Shown here: piece after piece, positions 50,827-64,000 of the stretch
Layout of the letters: each line of letters begins with the position of its first letter
How positions within the stretch are numbered: position 1 is the stretch's first letter
NCBI RefSeq assembly: GCF_041146395.1
Contig: NC_091012.1
Span: 11,336,193 to 11,400,192, forward strand
Length of the DNA: 64,000 bases
Direction of reading: 5' to 3'
DNA from: Eulemur rufifrons
Taxonomy: Eukaryota; Chordata; Mammalia; Primates; Lemuridae
Notes under the pieces: model-generated
Database searches by the model: none
Told to the model about the DNA's origin: nothing
Seen by the model: the letters and a program-made list of their open reading frames with translations, nothing else
Program-made: the position numbers and the translations under genes

Positions 50827-52230
50827 TGTGTATGTGTGCATGTATATTTGTGTGTGTGTTTAATTGGTAAATTTTTCCACAAATAAGTATTGCATAACTG
50901 TATATATTTATTGTATACATTGTAAGTATTGCCGCAGTATACATGGGGGTGCAGAATTTTCTTGAGATACTCATTTTACATCTTTGGATATACTCAGAAG
51001 TAGAATTGATGAATGATAAGGCAGTTCTATTATTTACATTTTTAAACAAATCTCTATGATGACACTACGTGTTTACAAATCAATAACAGTGTACAGGGAT
51101 TGCTTTTCTGCACACTTTGCCCGCACTTATTATGTCTCTTCTTTTGGACATTAGCCATTTTAACAGTTGTGAGGTGATACCTTATGATAATTTTGATTTG
51201 TGTTTGCATGATGTTTTGGTGATGCTGAGTTATTCTTCATGTTACCTTCATAAAAGAATTTTATGTCTCCCATTTAAATCTTTATTACATCTGGAGTTAG
51301 TTTTTGAATATCATGTAAGAAAAAAATAGTCTACTTTTATTCATTTGTTTGTGGGTATCCAGTTTTCCAGCACCAAGCATTGAAGAGACCATACTTTCTG
51401 CATTACGCATTGCTAGTGTCTTAAGTGTAAAGTTTAGTCAATCTTATATACTTCGGTTTATTTCTGAGCTCTCCATTCTGTTCCATTGTTTTTTGTGTTG
51501 GTTTTATGTGCACATTTTGTTTTTGTTACTATCACCTCGAAATATAGTTTGAAATCAGAAAGTGTGATGCCAGAACCTTTTTTCTTCTTTCTCAGTATTG
51601 TTCTGGCTCATCAAAGGTACATGAGATATCATACAAATGTTAGGATTTGTTTGTTAATACTGTGAGTAATGCCCCTGGAATTTTGATAGGGAGTGCATTG
51701 AATCTATACATGGTTTTGGATAATATCTTTCTATTTACTCATGTCATCTTCAACTTCTTTTATTAATATCTTATAGTACTCAGTGTAAAGGTTGTTTTTT
51801 TTTTTTACCACTTTGGTTAAATTTATTTCTTAGCATTCTATTATCTTCATGTTATTGTAAATGAGAGTGTTTTCCTTTTTTATTGGATAGTTTGTTAGTG
51901 TATAGAAAAACAACTGATGTTTCAATGTAAATTATATAGCCTGTGACTTAACTGAGTGGTTTTATTACTTCATAAAGTTTTTTTTCCTATCCTTTTTATG
52001 GTTTTTCACATATAAGATAATGCCATCTGCAAACAGTGTTATTTTTACTTTTTCCTGTCAAATTTGAGTGGATTCTTGTCATGTTCTTGCCTAGTTTTTC
52101 TACGTAGGTCTTGAAGTAATATCATAAAATAGAAGCATTAAGAGTGGTTGCACATTATCCTTATGTTGGTATCTGTGCATGTGAAGGATTAAATACCTTT
52201 TCCAGTTTTTATAAAGTGGTCTAGGAAGGT
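50827..52230 (-). mobile_element. Ancient LINE-1, 3' part
   Basis: Reverse-strand old LINE-1: plus-strand phrases such as 'catgggggtgcagaattttc', 'gttgtgaggtgatacctta' and 'gtgcattgaatctatacatgg' mark 3'UTR and ORF2. It probably forms one element with 53600-55560. Confidence 0.75.
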
Positions 52231-53044
52231 AAAGATGTTTCCTTTTGGGTACTTGGGCTAAAGGTATGTCCACTGGGTTTTCAATGAAGAGTTGCTGTAT
52301 CTAGGTCACAAGGCTACCCCTTGCTCTGCAGTGGAGTCTGCATTTGGTGGGCCAGTTCTGAAGAGCTTGGGTAGTTTTCAATCCTCTCTTGTTTCTGGGT
52401 AAGCTGGTTGTCTTCAGGACTTTGATCTCTATGACACATACTAGGGTATGTTTGTGCAGTTGAGTCTGCATACGGTGGGGCTGATACCAGCTGTGTGCAT
52501 GGGTGTCACTCCCAATGAGTACCTTGGAAGTTTCCCTTCAGGTCTCTGTGTGGATCTATGCATTGAAAGAACTGGCCATGGACTGTAGTTTAGACAGCTG
52601 CAGCAGAGTCACAGGTCTGCCTTTCAGATGACAGGAAGACCAAATTATTCAGGTCTGCCTCCATGGCTACAGATAGGTGTGTCTCTCCCAAAGTCTCTGG
52701 ATGAACAGCACCACTGCAACTTTGTCACAGGGAACAGTTAGAGACTGTGTGTATCCAACTTGGTTGACCCATGATGTAGTCTGTAGTCAGGACAATGGGT
52801 CCTTAATTTTGGCACTTCAATGAGAGCCTGAATATTCAAAATGACCCTCCAAGATCTATGGCTCCACTAGGGTTTAATGACCTTCTATTTAAGTCCCCAA
52901 ATTCAGATAAGTGTAATTTTCTGTGGATGGCCAGAAAAGTTTTGTTGTTGTTTGGAAAAATACAAGTGGACCCTTCCCCTCCCACCATATTGCTGAGTTT
53001 ATTCTCCTTATATATTTTTATTTCTGATCTATTCTATTTCATTT

Positions 53045-53460
53045 TTTTTAATTTTTATTTATTTTTTTAATTTTTTTATTTCAGCTCATTATGGGGGTAC
53101 AAAAGTTCAGGTTATTTATATTGCCCATGCCTCCCCATCCCCCCGAGTCTGAGCTTCAAGTGTGTCCATTGCCTAGACAGTGCACATCGCACTCATCATG
53201 TAGGTATGCACCCATCCCCTCCCCCCACCCCCATCCCCCCCAGTCAGAACTTCAAGCGTGTCCATTCCCCAGGCAGTGAGCATCACACTCATCAAGTAGG
53301 TATACACCCATCCCTTCCCCCCAGTCCCCACCTCTGTCCGATACCCAATTGGTGTTATTCCTAAATGTGCACTCAGGCAAACCAGTTTGCTGGTGAGTAC
53401 ATGTGGTGCTTATTTTTCCATTCTTGGGATACTTCACTTAGTAGAATGGGTTCCAACTCT
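53045..53460 (-). mobile_element. LINE-1 3' end with two G-rich units
   Basis: T-rich tail, 'cagctcattatgggggtac', two consecutive G-rich units (53141-53225 and 53226-53310), then the end of ORF2. It breaks off at 'ggttccaactct'. It is inserted in older repeat sequence of the ZNF intron. Confidence 0.9.
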
Positions 53461-53599
53461 TTTTTATATCTCAAGATCAAGTATGATTGGAATGTTATAG
53501 TCATTGCATTAAATTTGTATATCATTGTGTATACTGTTGACATCTCAACAATTTTAAATCATCTGACCATTGAGCATGAATACATTTAAAAGTGTGTTT

Positions 53600-55560
53600 A
53601 ATTTTGACATATTTTTGTATTAGCCAGTTTATCTTTTGCTTTTGATTTCTAGGTCCACTTCATTTTTGCCAAAAAATATATGTTGTATGTTTTTAGACTT
53701 CTTCCAGTTGATAAAACTTAAGTTTCCTAACAGTATTTGCCATGTCTGATTGAAACTATTGTGTATTCTGCTACGTTTCACTGAAGACCTCTTTAAATGT
53801 CTTTCACATCTAACTGATATATAATGTTTTTCCCATTTCTGTTTCTTATTGATCTTCTATCAAATTTTTGTATTCATTATTGAAAGTGAGGTTTTGAAGT
53901 CTCCTATAATTAGTGTGTTACTAGGTGTTTCTTGCAACACTTCTGTCCACACTTTTGTTCCTATTTGCTTAATATATTTAGAAGTCCTGATGTATATAAT
54001 ATATATTTAATATATCTATGATAAAATATGTGTATTGCATGTATATCATCTATGTGTATCCTGTGCTATAGATTTCTGCTAAATGACCCATTTTATCAGT
54101 ATGTTATAACAGTCTTTGTCTCTTCTGATGGTTTTTGACTTAAGGAGTATTTCCTTTAATTATGGCCACAACATCATCCTCTAATTATTTACATACTTTT
54201 TTTTTACAATCACTTTCAACCAATTTGACCTTTCAGAGCTAAAGGAAGGCTTTCGTAGGTGACATATTGTAGGGTGCTGTTTGTTTTTTATCCATAAAGT
54301 CATCTTATTTTTCATTAGAGAGTTTAAACCACTTATATTTAAAGTAACTTCTAAAGGATATGAACTTACAATTGAAAATTTTTAATTCTTTCCCATGTAC
54401 CCTGTAGATACATTGTTCCTCATTGCCTGTCTTATTCTCTTTATTTTTATTTCCTTGATTTTGAAGTGACATGCTTTGATTGCTTTCCCATTTATTTGCT
54501 TTTGCATACCTTCTACAGGCATTCTGTTTGTGACCACATTAGGAAATGGAGACTAACTAAATAATCTCTGTGTTATAACAATATATCTTAATCTTGTAAC
54601 AGCTTCACTTCAAGTGAATAAAAAACCTACACGTCTTAAAGTGCCACATGTTCTTATTAATGTCACAAATTATGCCTTTTAGATTGTATATGTGAGAACA
54701 GATTTTTGCACATTTATGCTTTCAGTATTTTTTAATTCTATAGATTTTTTATGAGGGTTTATGAACCATCATGATCAGATAGAATTCTATATCTGTTTAT
54801 ACATTTATCTTTAACACAGAGCTTTATGTTTTCAACTGTTTATAATGCTACCCAACGTGATTTTATTTTTCATCACAGTGGACTCCCTTTACATTTCTTC
54901 TGGCCTATTCCCGTGCTGATGAACAGCATTGACTTTTGCTTAGCTTGAAAAATCTTTAATTTTTCTCTTGTTTTTGAAAAAAAATATTTCCCAGAGGAAG
55001 CCTTCTTAGTTGGTAGTATTTTTTTTTTTTTTATCACTCTGGCATTTAGAAAATTCTCAGCTGCCTTATTCTCCAAATAATCTTTCTGCCATTTTCCCAC
55101 TATATTCTTCTTCTAGGAATCCTCCTTAGATATATTGGTCTGCCTGATTGTGTCCAATACATCCCATACTCCACCTTCAGTTGTCTCCCTTTTAAAATTT
55201 TGCTTCCATGACTCAATATTTATAAATGAAATATCTTCAACTTTCTGATTCTTCTGCTTCATTAAGTGTGCTTCTCTAGTGAATTTTTCATATCAGTTAT
55301 TGTATTCTTCAGCTCTACAATTTGTGTTGGATTCTTGTTATAGCTTTTATGTCTGTTAATATCTCAGTTTCTTCAGGCATCATTTTGCAGATTTTGTTGT
55401 CTGTATTTTGTTTTTGCTTGTAGGGGATGTTTCAGATGATTATTTTTAAGGTTTTTCAGATACTCCAAATATCTCCATTTCTTAAGGATTGGTTCCTGGA
55501 GATTTATGGTTTTTTGTTGCGGTGGGACAGCTTTTGTGAATCCTCTGCATTCCCTGAAAT
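53600..55560 (-). mobile_element. Ancient LINE-1, 5' part
   Basis: Reverse-strand old LINE-1. 'gaagtctcctataattagtgtg' (53898) is the antisense of the endonuclease region. The stretch 55290-55500 ('attgtattcttcagctctac', 'gtctgttaatatctcagtttc') resembles the ORF1 or 5' region. The order agrees with 50827-52230 being its 3' part. Confidence 0.65.
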
Positions 55561-55959
55561 CTTGTGATCAGTTTATTTTATCTTTGTTTTTACTTATACA
55601 TTGTAATTTTGTGTGACAATATTCAACTCTGGTCACTTTAACATATTTTGATTTAATATTTAAATATGAATTAGTGATTTATCCATTGCTAAAATAATTC
55701 TGTATGTGTTTGTTTGCCTGTATGAGTAAAAATTATGTCTAGTTTGTTTCAAACGTACTTATTTGTTTTCTTGAAATGTGATCTATAATTCTTTTATCTT
55801 TACTGGGTGAGTAGTCATAAAAATTATAATTTCAGCGGTTCTTTATTGCCAAATGTGTATTATATTGGCGTAAGAGAAATAATCATGTAGGAGACTTCAA
55901 GATCCCTGACGAGAATCAAGGCTTGTCGGACCATTCTAGTAGAACAGTTGAGAATTTAA

Positions 55960-56950
55960 CAGAGGGGAGTGCAGGATGATTACTGATTAGCAGTGGACCA
56001 TACAGTCTGAAACAAATGGAGTCCGGGACACTAACAGCAGGTACTGAGCAGCTAAGAAGAGAGAAGGATAAAAGGTAGGAACTGGTGCAAACAAAATCAC
56101 GGGACTTCTGGAGCTCAGGGAAAAAGTAAGGGATTTTGACCTCCCCCAGCCAGGTACCTCAGGCCTGCAATAGGATGCATGTCTCTCATCCCATGGGAGT
56201 GTGCTATGAGCAACAAGAGAGCCAGCATCACTGCACCTGGACACCCCCTCCTCTGCTCTTATACACTCCAGGCATCCCAGGAAGTAATTTTGGCTTAAGG
56301 TTCTCATAGCTGTGTGACCACACTCCCCCCATAGCAACTGCCAAAGCACCTTGCACTGAGTGACTAAGCCTGCCTTGGGCATCAGGTAGCACACTTCCAG
56401 CCAAAGCTCCAGTGAGTGACTGAGCATGCCTTCGGCAAGGGGGTGCAAACTACCAGCCAAGCCTGCCTTGGAAAGTGTATCTGGTGCTGCAACTCAGAGA
56501 GGAGGAGGGTGGCCTGGCACTCACTCTTCCTGAGAGTGTTACAGGAAGACCATGGCCCCTTCTCGCCACCATAGCTGATGCTGGAATTCTCTGTGCTGAG
56601 ATGCCCAGCTCTCAGTGCTATGGGTGCTTTTTCACCTAGCTCAGCTTGTGATCTTCCCATTGACAGGCACTTGGTGCATGTGCCTGCTGACAGCACAGTC
56701 AACAGGATGAGAAGCATTGGGGAAGGGTCCCAGTTTCAAAATCAGGCAGTGAATGAAAGTTCGTGTCCATTGGGAGGGTGTGGAGGAGAAAAGGAAAACA
56801 GTGGTCTGTCAATGTTCCCCCACCAAACCTCCCCTGGAGAACTGCCATATTGGATTTTGCTGAACCAGGGAGAATCAATTTGCATAAGTACTGGTTCCCA
56901 TGGTAAATAAATACATCTGGGGCCACTGTCTCAATTAGAGAAGCTTCCCA
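55960..56950 (+). repeat. GC-richer repeat, possible old LINE-1 5'UTR
   Basis: About 1 kb of markedly higher GC than the flanks, with phrases like 'ccccatagcaactgccaaagc' and 'caggtagcacacttccagcc' that recall old LINE-1 5'UTRs. Overlapping open frames of 86-157 codons on both strands have no signature and are treated as chance. Confidence 0.4.
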
Positions 56951-57074
56951 CAACACCACTCACTTTTTTTTTTTGAATTCTATAAATCTGTTTTATTTCA
57001 GTTTGTTAATGTAAATTCATAATACAAATATATAAAAATATAATAAATTGTTACTATGAGTTTGGGGAAATAAT

Positions 57075-57215
57075 CATTTTTTTTTTATTATTTCAGCTTA
57101 TTATGGCGGTATGAAAGTTCAGGTTATATATATTGCCCATGTCCCACCCATACCCCCAAGTCAGAGCTTCAAGCATGTCCATTCCCCAGAGAGTGTGCAT
57201 TGCATTCATCATTAG
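57075..57215 (-). mobile_element. LINE-1 3' end fragment
   Basis: T-run, 'cagcttattatggcggtatg', one G-rich unit, ending at 'gcattcatcattag'. About 140 bp. Confidence 0.85.
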
Positions 57216-58330
57216 TTATATTCCCATCCCATCATTAAGCATAATGTCATCAAGGTTTATCTCTACTGTGCGTGTTATTAGATTATTTGTTTTTTTAAAG
57301 CTGAGAAATAATCCATTATTTCTAAATTTCAAATTGTATTTATCCTTTCATTTGGTAAGGGCAGTTTGGGTTTCTTTCATCTACTGGCCTTTGTGAATAA
57401 TGATGAAATAAATATGAGTGTGAAGATAACTTTTTATTTTACAATATATGCAAGAGTTTATATTTGTGTTTCTTTCTGATTCATTGGTCCAGTTTTCTGT
57501 CTTTCTGCCAGTAGAAAACTTCATTGACTACTGTAGCTTTTTCAATGTTTTAAAATGGGGAAGTATGGTCCCAATAGCATTGTTTCTCTTTTTGATGATT
57601 GTTCAGATCTTTGTGGTCTCTTGAGATTCCATATTATTTTTGGGTTTGCTGTTTCTCTTTTTGAAAAAATTAAATTGAGAATTTGAAAGGAATTGCATTG
57701 AATCTGTAGACCACTATCGACATCTTCACAGCATTAAGTCTTCTTCCCTTGAACAAGAACGTTGTTCAAAAGAGGGTTATTTTCATATATTTGTGAATTT
57801 TTCTGTATTTCTTCTGTTATTTATTTACAGTTTCATTCCATTCTGGTCAGAAATTAAAGTGTGTAAAATTTCAGTTTTCTAAAATTGGTTAAGACTTGTT
57901 TTGTGGTCAAACAGGTAGTTTTTAGGAAGAATGTTTTATGAGCTATCAAGAAGATTGTATGTTCTATTATTATTCTGTAGAGTGTTCTCTATATATCTGT
58001 TAGGTCTAATTGCTCTACGGTGTTTTCAAATCTTCTGTTTTCTTATTATTAATTTGACTGGCTTCATTATTATTGAAAGTGGAATATCAAAGTATTCTAT
58101 TATTCTGCTGTCCATTTCTTGCTTCAATTCTGTCAATGATTTCTTTATATATTTGCGAAACTTGATATGAGATAAAGATAGATATCATATATATGTATTA
58201 TTTTCATGGGTTCTCAGTGAATGACCTCTTTTTATATTAAATGTCCTTGTTTATCTCTTGTGAAAGTTTTGGCCTAAAGTATATTTTATAAACTGTAACA
58301 TTTTTCACTTCAAATATAATGTGCCTAATA
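57216..58330 (-). mobile_element. Ancient LINE-1 fragment (ORF2)
   Basis: Reverse strand of ORF2: plus-strand phrases 'gtgaataatgatgaaataaa', 'aaggaattgcattgaatctg' and 'cttgtttatctcttgtgaaag'. Heavily degenerate. Confidence 0.75.
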
Positions 58331-59431
58331 TAATTTTGAACTCCATTGCTCTTATATGCTTAAGGTTTTCATGGTCTATCTTGTTATATCCTGCCAGTTT
58401 TAGTCTATTGTTTTCACAAGATATGAAGTAAAGTCTCTTTATAGAGAATATAGTTGGATTTTATAATCCCTTTATTTAACTGTGTCTTCTGACTGGAAAT
58501 ACTTGTACACAAATATTTACATAATTCTCTCAAAGGGAAGGACTTATAATTTCCCTAATATTAATTGTTTTATATAACTTTTGTTACTATTTTTTCTTTC
58601 TTTCCTCTTTTTTTCTTCTGCATTATGTGCCACTAATATTTAGGGACATATTTTGTTTCTTTGTCTACCTTCCTTTGTGTATCTCTATAAACATTTTCCT
58701 GATATTCACAGTGAGAATTCCCTAAAATCCTTTGAAGTTGCAAAATACATTGAACTGATAAGTACTCAACTTCAGTTGCATAGAAAAATTCTTAATCTTT
58801 ATGTCTGCCCCCAATGTTATGATATTGATGTCAATAATTATGTCTTTTTACATTGTATATCAATTAACATATGGTAATGCTCTTTGTCAATTTTGTCTTT
58901 CAAATTTTATAGCATAAATAAATGTTTTTGTACCATCATTATTATACTGCAGAATTTTATTTTTGATATGTACACACCTTTCCCAGAGAGTTATGTAGTT
59001 ATCATAGAAGACAGAAACCAGCTTGTGGAAAGGCCATAAAAACCCAGATGTATGGCCATATGTGCCAATAGTTTCATTCTCTTTTGAAAGGGAGTCCAGG
59101 AGATGGGATTTTACTACTAACGTGATTCCTCTATATCAGCGATGAGGAAGGTCTTTGCTAGGTAAATGTAACAAACTTTCCTTCCAGTTCCATTTGGTTC
59201 TTGGTGTCATTCTCATATGAGGTGCTATGAACTATTAGCAGTTATGATTTCTCAAAAAGTCATGTTTGTAAGTATATTTTTAAGGTCATACATCTATCAT
59301 GGAAGTAAGACCATGGTATTCTATTGTGCTTTCTTGCCAATGTGCCTGGTATAGTTTTATATATTCAAATTGTGAAGTATATTCACCTGAGTCCAGTTAG
59401 TGAGATACTTTGTTATTTTCATTTCTTTCAG

Positions 59432-61212
<1,781 letters not shown>

Positions 61213-64000
61213 AAGTGAGATAAATGTAATGTCTATGGAAGTGCTTTCCCAAAGCATTAGCCTTAAAATGCACAACAGTACTTATTCTGAAAGTAAACAA
61301 TAGTCATGTAGAGCACTGAACATACCTTTACTTCTATCACAGATCTTATTGGACATGAGAGAACTTACACTGAAAGAAACCCTCCAATATTTTCTCAAGC
61401 ATTGCTCAACATCAGAAAATTTTTAATAGATAGAAACCTTACAAATTTAATGAATGTGAAAAAAGATTTATGGAAAAGGTATACCTTAGAGAACAACACA
61501 GAATTGATACTTAAAACTACTTTACATATATAATAAATTTTGGAACAGATTTAATCAAAAATCAAGTCTAAATAGATATCAGAGGATTCACAGTACAATG
61601 CACTAAGACACTAACACATTCACCCATTTCTTTACACCAGGTTGTTGATTATAGAGAATAATCCAGTTAAAATAGTTAGATTATTTATTTGTATGTCAGT
61701 TTTAAATAAGAGAGAGATATTTGAGAGTTATAATTACATGTAAATTATACTTTCTGGTCAGGGTGGGGTGAAAATATAACAAAGTATATTTTTTTGCATT
61801 TTTTGCAAGCAAATATTGATGTGATTCAACTCTCAAAGCAGCAGGTGCTATGCTTTCATTCCTAGTGTGCATGTGAATGTATGTGGTTAATGGTAGCTGC
61901 ATCACAGTTATTAGAAGTCTTTCTGTCTTAAGTAGGCATCATTCATGTACTTTTCCATGGAAAATTGAAATCACTGAAATGTAACATGTATGAAATGGAG
62001 AGGTGCTTTGTGGTTGACTTTTAACAAACAGTGTTTCAAGTGATGTGTAATGTAGGTATACAGACTAATATTCTCCTCATTATAATCAGAATGAAACAAT
62101 TACAATATTAGAAATAAATTGTTTTACTAATTGCAAATTACAATGATGAAATAGAGTGAATTTTGAAATATTTTTAGATTACATGTAAACTTAATTTGTT
62201 TTATTAAGTTAAATAAGGTTTCTATTGTGTCAAACGTAGATTGAATGAAGTGTTATTTTGACACTAACGTTAACCTGTCTGATATTACTCAGAGTTGGAG
62301 GTAATGGATTGTAAAAATGTACAATTGGTTACACACTAAAATGACATCATTTGTGATCCTTTTTTCAGTGGCTTTAAATTTCTAATACTTCGAAGAATAA
62401 TGTTCCCAAAATTTTTATTATTTTTTATTATTTTTGCAATTACATTGTTACTGTAATGCTTATAATAAAGATTGTCCATTTAATGAAAAGCCATCCATTT
62501 CTGAACACTGAATGACTACTTGTTCCATTTTATTCTACATTATTCTTTCAACATGCAACCTCTTTAGCCAGTAAAGCACAAATAAACACATTTTTTATTT
62601 ACATGGAATCAAACATCCAAATACATCATGGTTAAGATGAACTTTAGTTGTAATAGATTTACAGAGTAAGTAGTAATGTTTGTGTGAATGTGGATGTATA
62701 CCTATTTTGAAAAGAAAAGAAGAAATATTGGAAAAAAATAGATAATTTCAAAAGTGTTGAGAATTTACTAGCAAACTAGAAACTTCAAAGATTCTAAAAG
62801 CAATTTTTTTTTGCTTTATGTTGAATTAATTTGTTTAAAACCCTAAAGCTTCTGGTTCAGAACCTGCCCATGCCAGTCCTCTGTTCTTACATGCTTATTA
62901 CTCATGCTAGGCCTGATGTATAATTTTATTATTTCAAAGTTCATTAAGTATTCTTTATATGATATGCACTTCAATTATAAGAATGATTTTTATAAAATTT
63001 AATAGTCCTCATAAAATAATTTGAAGGTATGAGTAATTCCACAGTGTATCAATTTCATTTTATTTACTTAGCACATTCTATATTTTCCTTCAAATTTGGG
63101 GAGTTTATTGAAAGTACTTTTGGTCACTGTTTCTTTTACTTTTTGTCATTGACCTAATTGATTTATTGACTGTGTCAGCTAATTTGTTCAGGTAAACACT
63201 AAGAAGGATTTATAAATTAGGGGGTTGTTTTGATATTTCAATAGAAGGAACAAGTACAGGACAGTGTTATGTATGTAATAGATGCTTTATAATTAGCAGT
63301 AAATATTTCTGTGGGAAAGAGTTTGTGGCTCTAGGTAAGACATTGGAAATGTCCAGGGTGAAAAAATGGCACTGATTTTGCAGGTGGAGAGAAGAGGCCT
63401 ACAGAACAACCAATGCTTGGAATTTATAAGTGGAAACTCTGCTTCTTTGATTTCATAATTTTCTCCAGTTTTTCTGCTATCTTTTTATCTTCATTCCCTG
63501 CTAGAAATATATCTAAGCCATTCTTCTTTCTGCCTATACTTGGGCTACAACTTTCTCACTGTTGTACTGACCCCCTGGCAGTTCACACAGTACTTTAAAA
63601 GTTCTGATGAGAAGTTCAGTATTTTTTAATTTGGTGAAAAAATAATTTAACTAGAGAGTTTGAGGCCATTTATATGTTACACATGCAGCATTCTGATTAC
63701 TTAAGATTAGAGAGATTCAGTGTCCTAAGCTAAAAGTAAGAGCCTTAAAGTACAAAGAAAGATAAACAATTCTGAATGCCAGAGGATTAAATCAAGAACT
63801 CAGTATTGTTTGCTTTGTAAAGGCAAAATGTTATTAGATCCTAACATATAATGTCATATATATGAAAATAATTAAAATAAATAAAGCATTAATAAGTTTG
63901 TGATGCATATGGTAAGCACTATATAAAGAAACATCAGAACTTGGCCATCTTTTAATAGAGAGTTTAGGTAAAGGAAGAAGTTTGAATTTAATTTTCTATC
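61213..64000. other. 3' flank of the zinc-finger locus, no gene seen
   Basis: 61213-61510 still shows decayed finger-like sequence (e.g. near 61340 and 61440), so the array was once longer. Beyond that it is AT-rich. A possible poly(A) signal aataaa lies near 62464. No young repeat was recognised. Confidence 0.45.

Larger units (their letters stand above)
49590..59431 (+). other. KRAB-ZNF intron 3 (9.8 kb), filled with repeats
   Basis: It contains an old Alu, a 98-bp tandem duplication, several LINE-1 pieces of two ages and a possible LINE-1 5'UTR, listed separately. The stretch 52230-53044 is GC-richer and resembles no family I can name. From 58331 to 59431 I see nothing but AT-rich sequence. 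Confidence 0.6.

Noticed and set aside
55987..56959. Frames of 86-157 codons on both strands
   Set aside because: They coincide with a GC-richer repeat-like block and show no family signature.

Overview
The window looks like nuclear DNA of a strepsirrhine primate, most likely a lemur. It is AT-rich and intron/intergenic in character. Its dimeric Alu elements carry a right arm with a 'gctgtgagctaggctgacgccacgg'-type segment and a middle 'aaattatatggacagctaaaaatatat'-type segment. Its young LINE-1 elements share a distinctive G-rich 3'UTR ending 'cataataagctgaaataaa'. The assignment rests on my recall of lemur repeat families, not on a search.

Layout. (1) 2.2-24.9 kb: six dispersed exons, with splice sites, of an unprocessed cyclin-Y-family copy closest to CCNYL1. 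It is broken by a LINE-1 tail in exon 3, an 8-nt deletion in exon 5 and frame loss in exon 6. Its introns hold a TAF10 retropseudogene and a three-level retrotransposon nest (7.84-12.71 kb). The outer LINE-1 has an inverted 5' end and lacks its reverse transcriptase region. It was entered by a PDCL3 retrocopy that keeps an intact 240-codon ORF, and that retrocopy was entered by a second 5'-inverted LINE-1. Each layer has its own target-site duplication. (2) 25-43 kb: LINE-1 and Alu fragments, a MER1-like MITE, a FOXK2 retropseudogene on the minus strand split by a short LTR, and an ancient LINE-1 (33.6-38.6 kb) holding several later insertions, one an unidentified reverse-strand retrocopy. (3) 43.06-44.36 kb: a full-length but decayed Hsmar1-like mariner. 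(4) 45.57-46.43 kb: an OR14-like olfactory receptor pseudogene. (5) 47.4-61.2 kb: a KRAB zinc-finger gene of the ZNF91/ZNF43 type. All four exons are recognisable, with canonical 127-bp and 96-bp KRAB exons. The KRAB-A exon has two stop codons and the frame slips before the fingers, while an array of eleven intact C2H2 fingers stays open.

No cellular gene here can be called certainly functional. The best candidates for retained coding capacity are the PDCL3 retrocopy and the zinc-finger array read alone. No CRISPR arrays, rRNA or tRNA genes were seen. Most of the sequence is a palimpsest of retrotransposition, and several insertion orders can be read directly from target-site duplications.
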